Source of the DNA: CAZLAP01 sp964557715
GTDB taxonomy: Bacteria; Patescibacteriota; Minisyncoccia; Minisyncoccales; RBG-13-42-11
DNA: 7,921 nt
Assembly (NCBI GenBank): GCA_964557715.1
Contig: CAZLAP010000016.1
Coordinates: forward strand, 1-7,921
Direction of reading: 5' to 3'
Under the pieces are notes generated by a model that saw only the letters and a list, made by a program, of their open reading frames with translations, did not search any database and had not been told where the DNA came from. The translations under genes were made by a program, and so were the position numbers. Positions 4,487 to 7,921 of the stretch are shown piece by piece (position 1 is the first letter of the stretch; the number at the start of each line of letters is the position of its first letter).

Positions 4487-6031
4487 ATGCCAAATTTAAA
4501 TTTTCTGATAAAGAAATTTTTTTTCAGAACAATCCCGCCTGACTTTTTAGAAAAAACAGCGCGCTTTTTTATAATTTTTAAAATTGGAACAAAAATCGGA
4601 AAAATACCTGCTTATAAAAAATTTTTGTCCGAGTCCGGCTGCGGCTACCTTACCGGAAAAATTAAATTTATCAAAGATTTTAAAAAATTGCCTTTGACCG
4701 ACAAAAAAAACTATTTTATAAAATACGGAATAAAAGAAACTTTATTCGGGAAAAAGGTCAATGACTGTTACGCTTGGGAACACAGCTCAAATTATGATGC
4801 CAGGTTTGGCTTGACGTTTTGGCCCCGTTTTGTTTCAGAAGAGCCGTATAAATTGAAGCATTTGGAAATTACTTTAAGAAATCTTTATAACTGCGACAAA
4901 AAGAAAACTTTAATCATAATCGGCTTTGTTATGGGTATGTGGCCGGGCGGCGAACGGGTTTCTTATTTTGCCAAGCAATTATTCAAAGTCAAAGGGTTGA
5001 AGGTTTCCGTTGCGCCTTCGGGGGCCAGCAGAAGAGTCATAGTTGATTGCGTTAAAGCAGTTGGCAGGTTTTACGAGCAGATAATTTTACTTGGCAATCC
5101 TTATTTTTTAAGAAGAGTGATTGAATACGGAGAAAAAGAAAGGATTCCCTGGAACAAATTAAATATTTATTTGTTGACCAGCGCGGAAGGTTTTTCTGAA
5201 GAGTGGAGGGAATTTGTAGCTGAAAAAATAGCCAAAAACAAAAAAGAAAGCAAAGCGCTTGTTGTTCAGAGGATAATTTCCGTTTTTGGCTTGACTGAAA
5301 CCAGCGGTTCATTTGCGGTTGAAACACCAATAGCTAATTTAATCAGACGTCTTTGTAAAAATGATAAAAACTTAAAGAAAATGTTTTTCGGCGATGTTGA
5401 TTTTTTGCCTATGGTTTTTCAGTACAACCCTTTTGGAACTTTAATGGAAGAGAAGAACGGCGAGTTGATTATAACTAAAGCTCTTGACCAGCCTCTTTTA
5501 AGGTTTAATACTCATGATGACGGCAAAGTTTTCAGCTTTAAAAAAACAATGAATATTTTAACCGAAGCAGGTTATGATGCTGAACAACTGCTGAAAAAAG
5601 AAAATTTTAAGAAGGGAAGCATTTTGCCTTTTCCCTTCTTTTTCGTTTTTGGCCGCAACCAAAACATACTAAAAGTGCAAAGCGTTCCTTTTGCCATTGA
5701 AGACACTCAGGCGTTTCTTGCCCACCCGGAATTGATTAAAAGCAATACCGGAAATTTTAAAATGGAAGTTATTGAAGAAAAAGACAAAACAGAAAGGCTT
5801 TGTTTGACGATTGAGCTTATAGATGGTATAAAGTCTTCGTCCGAATTAATTGCCAAATATAAAGATATTTTTTGCGATAGCTTGCAGATTAAAAGTTTTT
5901 TGAAGTATTATGACGGAACTTTAAGTGAAATAGCGCCGATAATCAATTTGATAGAAAAAGGAAAATATCCGTTTTCTTCAAAAGAAAAGATTAAGCATCA
6001 TTATTTAAAAAAAGAAAAACCGGACGATTAG
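4487..6031 (+). CDS. Divergent adenylate-forming enzyme (PaaK/CapK-like, ANL superfamily)
   Basis: A 514-residue soluble protein laid out like the phenylacetate-CoA ligase/CapK branch of the ANL superfamily, which activates a carboxylate as an acyl-adenylate. Visible motifs in order are: a degenerate P-loop site EHSSNYDAR (98-106) where SSGTTG is expected; IIIGFVMGMWPGGER; APSGASRR (176-183); LLTSAEGFSEEWREF; FGLTETSG (267-274, the YGxTE-type motif, well preserved); NGELIITKALDQPLLRFNTHDDGK, with R339 and D344 of the RYRTGD motif kept but Gly replaced by His; GRNQNILKVQSVPFAIED (389-406), the hinge and GRxD..kv.G..v.p..IE-type motif. The usual C-terminal catalytic Lys motif is not obvious. 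The radical SAM gene follows 58 bases later with no terminator between, so they are probably co-transcribed. Substrate unknown. The altered P-loop leaves open a reduced or non-catalytic role. Confidence 0.8.
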   Translation: MPNLNFLIKKFFFRTIPPDFLEKTARFFIIFKIGTKIGKIPAYKKFLSESGCGYLTGKIKFIKDFKKLPLTDKKNYFIKYGIKETLFGKKVNDCYAWEHSSNYDARFGLTFWPRFVSEEPYKLKHLEITLRNLYNCDKKKTLIIIGFVMGMWPGGERVSYFAKQLFKVKGLKVSVAPSGASRRVIVDCVKAVGRFYEQIILLGNPYFLRRVIEYGEKERIPWNKLNIYLLTSAEGFSEEWREFVAEKIAKNKKESKALVVQRIISVFGLTETSGSFAVETPIANLIRRLCKNDKNLKKMFFGDVDFLPMVFQYNPFGTLMEEKNGELIITKALDQPLLRFNTHDDGKVFSFKKTMNILTEAGYDAEQLLKKENFKKGSILPFPFFFVFGRNQNILKVQSVPFAIEDTQAFLAHPELIKSNTGNFKMEVIEEKDKTERLCLTIELIDGIKSSSELIAKYKDIFCDSLQIKSFLKYYDGTLSEIAPIINLIEKGKYPFSSKEKIKHHYLKKEKPDD

Positions 6032-6076
6032 GTTTAAATCAAAAATGTTCTCTTAAAAATAAAAAATAAGAATAAG

Positions 6077-6082
6077 AAAGGA
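6077..6082 (+). promoter_or_regulatory. SD of the radical SAM gene
   Basis: AAAGGA lies 7 bases before the ATG at 6090. It decides this start over an out-of-frame ATG at 6082 that yields only 10 codons. An SD-led start fits an internal operon gene, in contrast to the SD-less first gene of the operon. Confidence 0.7.
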
Positions 6083-6089
6083 TGCGACG

Positions 6090-7496
6090 ATGGAAAAGAA
6101 GCAAAAATTTTTAAACAAATCTCCGATTTTATTTGAGCAGAAAGTTAATGGCAGGTTGTTGGTTTTTAATCCTGCCGTTTACGGGAAAGGGCCGATTATT
6201 CTCACCTCATTAGAAGAGGAGATTTTCAATCTTTTCAAAGATGGAGCTGAAGTTGGCAGAATAAAAAAAATACTGCCAGGTCAAAAAGACTTTGATTCAG
6301 CGCTCATTTTGTTAACAGAAAGAAAGATTTTGGTAGAAAAAAATGATTTAAGTTTGCCAGAGTGGAAAAATTGGGATATTCCTAACGAAAGGAGAACCGT
6401 TAAAGCGCATTTGTTGGTTACTGACAAATGCAATATGCAAAAAACGTGCTTTAACGGAAAATGTTATGTTAAAAGAGGAGAGTCTTCAATGTCTTTGGAA
6501 ACAGCTAAAAAAGCTGTTGATAAAATCATTGCCGAAGCTTTAGAAAAAGGCTTTGGTAAGATTCTATTTTTCTTTTTCGGCGGGGAGCCTTTGTTGGAAT
6601 TCCCGCTGATAAAAAGAATAATGGAATATGTAAAGGCTAATTATCAGGATATTTTTGAAAAAGGGAAGATAAGGTTCAAAATAGTAACAAACACTCTTCT
6701 CTTAGACGAAAAAAAGATTGATTTTTTAGCCAGCTTTGGAACGGACTTTGGTTTATCGGCAGGCCAATTATTAGATACTCCAGAAACATCGCAAAGGTTT
6801 TTTGCCGCTATTAAGGCAGTTCATCAAAAACTGCAGCAGTACCGAAAAGGAGCATATTCGGTTTGGCTTGTGCTTTCCCCGCAAAATTTGGCTGATTTAC
6901 CAAAAATAACTCAAAAAATTATTCTTAGCGGAGGAAGATTGAGGTTTTCTTTAATGAAATTTGCTTCTCATCAGAAAGCTTTTAATAGCGAGGAGCTAAA
7001 AAGATATAATGAAGAAGCAATAAAGCAATTAAACGCCTGTTTTGATCTGCTGGAGGCAGGTCTTTGGGCAGGGAATCGCATTGGCTGCAGGGAGACTTCT
7101 GCGAAAAGGCTTTCCGGCTTGAATTATTTGCTGGAAAGCATGGTTCTTCACTGGCCCAAGACGCAAGTCTGTGGGCTGGGCAAATCTCTTTTCATTATTG
7201 ACACCCAGGGAAGAGTTTGCCTTTGTCCTTTAACCCTCAGTCATCCTTTAGGAACGGTTGAGCAAGGACCGTTAGACTTGGTAAAGAGTCAGCCATTCAT
7301 AATAAAAGATTTTTCCCAGGTGGCTGGCTGCGCGGATTGCCTTTTCCGTTATAACTGCGCCGGCGCTTGCCAATTGACTACCTTGCAAACATTCGGCCGA
7401 ATCGGACCGTCTCCTTATTGCGAAGTATATAAGGAGATTATTCCTCGCTGGATAAGCTTGGAGGGTCTTTTTTCGGCCAGAAGCGACATATTTTGA
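6090..7496 (+). CDS. Radical SAM/SPASM protein with PqqD/RRE-like N-terminus
   Basis: A 468-residue protein. Residues about 10-95 (ILFEQKVNGRLLVFNPAVYG, then a helical segment ending in LLTERKILVEKND) look like the winged-helix PqqD/RiPP-recognition region that peptide maturases use to bind a precursor leader. The radical SAM core starts at about 107 with HLLVTDKCNMQKTC. The cluster cysteines are C114, C120 and C125, a CX5CX4C spacing instead of CX3CX2C. FFGGEPLLEF contains the SAM-binding GGEP (164-167). The C-terminal SPASM domain is complete: C361, G374-x4-C379 (plus C377), then C414, C417, C423, C427 and C444 (CX2CX5CX3C...C), enough for two auxiliary 4Fe-4S clusters. SPASM proteins typically modify ribosomal peptides (thioether or C-C bonds) or oxidise sulfatase sites. 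It follows the adenylation gene, ends in TGA and is closed by a strong terminator. No precursor gene lies within the operon, so the substrate is unknown. Confidence 0.88.
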   Translation: MEKKQKFLNKSPILFEQKVNGRLLVFNPAVYGKGPIILTSLEEEIFNLFKDGAEVGRIKKILPGQKDFDSALILLTERKILVEKNDLSLPEWKNWDIPNERRTVKAHLLVTDKCNMQKTCFNGKCYVKRGESSMSLETAKKAVDKIIAEALEKGFGKILFFFFGGEPLLEFPLIKRIMEYVKANYQDIFEKGKIRFKIVTNTLLLDEKKIDFLASFGTDFGLSAGQLLDTPETSQRFFAAIKAVHQKLQQYRKGAYSVWLVLSPQNLADLPKITQKIILSGGRLRFSLMKFASHQKAFNSEELKRYNEEAIKQLNACFDLLEAGLWAGNRIGCRETSAKRLSGLNYLLESMVLHWPKTQVCGLGKSLFIIDTQGRVCLCPLTLSHPLGTVEQGPLDLVKSQPFIIKDFSQVAGCADCLFRYNCAGACQLTTLQTFGRIGPSPYCEVYKEIIPRWISLEGLFSARSDIF

Positions 7497-7500
7497 AGAA

Positions 7501-7542
7501 AAGCCCTGACAAGCATTATTTTGCTGTCAGGGCTTATTTTTT
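7501..7542 (+). terminator. Strong Rho-independent terminator after the radical SAM gene
   Basis: AAGCCCTGACA (7501-7511) pairs perfectly with TGTCAGGGCTT (7525-7535), followed by ATTTTTT. An alternative inner AGCA/TGCT pairing tightens the loop. It begins 4 bases after the TGA and separates the operon from the DUF5320 gene. Confidence 0.93.
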
Positions 7543-7572
7543 AGAAAAGTTTGACTTATTTAACTAAAGTCT

Positions 7573-7599
7573 TTGCAGTAATAGCTCTGCGGCCTTTTT
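7573..7599 (+). other. Minor hairpins between the terminator and the DUF5320 promoter
   Basis: TTGCAG (7573-7578) can pair with CTGCGG (7587-7592) using two G-U pairs, followed by CCTTTTT, a weak second terminator. A competing inverted repeat AGCTCT (7583-7588)/AGAGCT (7605-7610) runs into the -35 element. Either may be chance. No reading frame is supported in 7543-7701. Confidence 0.3.
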
Positions 7600-7609
7600 A
7601 TTAAAGAGC

Positions 7610-7638
7610 TTGACAAGAAATAATTATGGGTGTATATT
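7610..7638 (+). promoter_or_regulatory. Near-consensus sigma70-type promoter of the DUF5320 gene
   Basis: TTGACA (7610-7615), a 17-base spacer and TATATT (7633-7638) make the best two-element promoter in the window. It predicts a start near 7645 and a leader of about 57 bases. This differs from the -10-only promoters elsewhere and suggests high-level, regulated expression. A second weak TAAAAT at 7683-7688 lies closer to the ATG. Confidence 0.8.
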
Positions 7639-7644
7639 CATAAT
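7623..7644. promoter_or_regulatory. Inverted repeat over the DUF5320 -10 element (candidate operator)
   Basis: ATTATG (7623-7628) and CATAAT (7639-7644) are perfect inverted 6-base arms with a 10-base spacer. The second arm abuts the -10 hexamer and covers the region just upstream of the predicted start. Arm size, AT-rich centre and placement suit a dimeric winged-helix repressor. No regulator gene is visible in the window, so the binding protein is unknown. Confidence 0.45.
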
Positions 7645-7701
7645 AGAAGCGAAAAAAAACAAAAGGTCATTCTATTTATCAATAAAATAAATATTAAAAT
7701 T

Positions 7702-7921
7702 ATGCCAAGATTTAACGGAACAGGTCCTTTGGGCCAGGGTCCGGGCACAGGCCGGGGATTGGGTCCATGCGGCGTCGGAACAGGTTCGCGAAGAGGCTGG
7801 GGACGCGGATACGCAAGAGGTTTGGGCTGGAAACAATTTTGGGGCTACGGCGCAGGGGAGTATGAAGCTCAGCCTCAAATAAGCAAAAAAGAAGAAAAAG
7901 AAATCCTGGAAAACGAAGCAA
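7702..7921 (+). CDS. DUF5320-like Gly-rich protein (partial, C-terminus off window)
   Basis: The first 73 residues of a protein that continues past the window edge. It opens MPRFNGTGPLGQGPGTGRG, the hallmark start of DUF5320-type proteins (MPxGDGTGPxGxGPxTGRG). A Gly/Arg/Trp-rich region (19 Gly in the first 52 residues, one Cys at 23) follows, then a charged helical stretch (from about 60, KKEEKEILENE) that looks like the start of a coiled coil. Family members often lie near iron-molybdenum-cofactor-type (NifB/NifX-like) and metal-related genes, but no function is established. The ATG has no SD. The strong promoter and operator-like repeat upstream suggest regulated, abundant expression. Both antisense open frames across this region are shadows of its GC-rich Gly codons. 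Confidence 0.8.
   Translation, partial: MPRFNGTGPLGQGPGTGRGLGPCGVGTGSRRGWGRGYARGLGWKQFWGYGAGEYEAQPQISKKEEKEILENEA

Noticed and set aside
5052..5330. Antisense 92-aa reading frame
   Set aside because: It is fully inside the adenylation enzyme, whose motifs (APSGASRR, FGLTETSG) span the same region in the + frame.
6044..6055. Candidate precursor peptide ORF in the gap before the radical SAM gene
   Set aside because: The ATG at 6044 stops after three codons and the ATG at 6082 after ten; neither is a plausible precursor.
7672..7921. Two overlapping antisense reading frames rich in Pro, Cys and Ser
   Set aside because: They are reverse shadows of the GC-rich Gly codons of the DUF5320 gene and lack initiation signals.
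1..7921. CRISPR array, tRNA, rRNA or insertion sequence
   Set aside because: No regularly spaced repeats, no cloverleaf with a CCA end, no rRNA core sequence and no transposase frame or terminal inverted repeats were seen on either strand by eye.

Overview
The window is an AT-rich stretch of bacterial DNA with every gene on the + strand. It most resembles a Patescibacteria (Candidate Phyla Radiation, Parcubacteria-like) genome. The reasons are small, tightly packed genes, many short membrane and orphan proteins, a TraX-family protein, a DUF5320-type Gly-rich protein, and several promoters that sit almost on the start codon with no Shine-Dalgarno (SD) sequence. TAA, TAG and TGA all act as stops (TGA ends the radical SAM gene just before a terminator), which argues against the recoded Gracilibacteria/Absconditabacteria. 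The lineage is an inference from gene content, because no rRNA or other phylogenetic marker is present.

Layout: (1) 1-160 holds the end of an RRM-type RNA-binding protein and its terminator. (2) 190-2344 holds four separately promoted genes: a V4R-like sensor-domain protein, two small multi-pass membrane proteins and a TraX-family membrane protein. Three of the four appear to be leaderless. (3) 2419-2885 is a translationally coupled pair of small soluble proteins of unknown function, closed by a terminator. (4) 2993-4228 is a membrane-anchored DUF4015 glycoside-hydrolase-like protein. (5) 4229-4486 is intergenic and holds a possible 25-codon, extremely basic peptide gene and a terminator-like hairpin. 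(6) 4487-7496 is a probable two-gene operon: a divergent adenylate-forming (PaaK/CapK-like) enzyme followed by a radical SAM/SPASM protein with an N-terminal PqqD/RRE-like region. A strong terminator follows. (7) 7543-7921 holds a near-consensus promoter with an inverted repeat over its -10 element, driving a Gly-rich DUF5320-family protein that runs off the window.

The part most worth study is the 4487-7496 pair. The radical SAM protein has a complete SPASM cysteine set and a GGEP motif. However, its 4Fe-4S motif is spaced CX5CX4C instead of the usual CX3CX2C, and its partner is an adenylation enzyme with degenerate nucleotide-binding motifs. This could be a peptide- or small-molecule-modifying cassette, but no dedicated precursor peptide lies inside the operon and its chemistry cannot be read from sequence alone.
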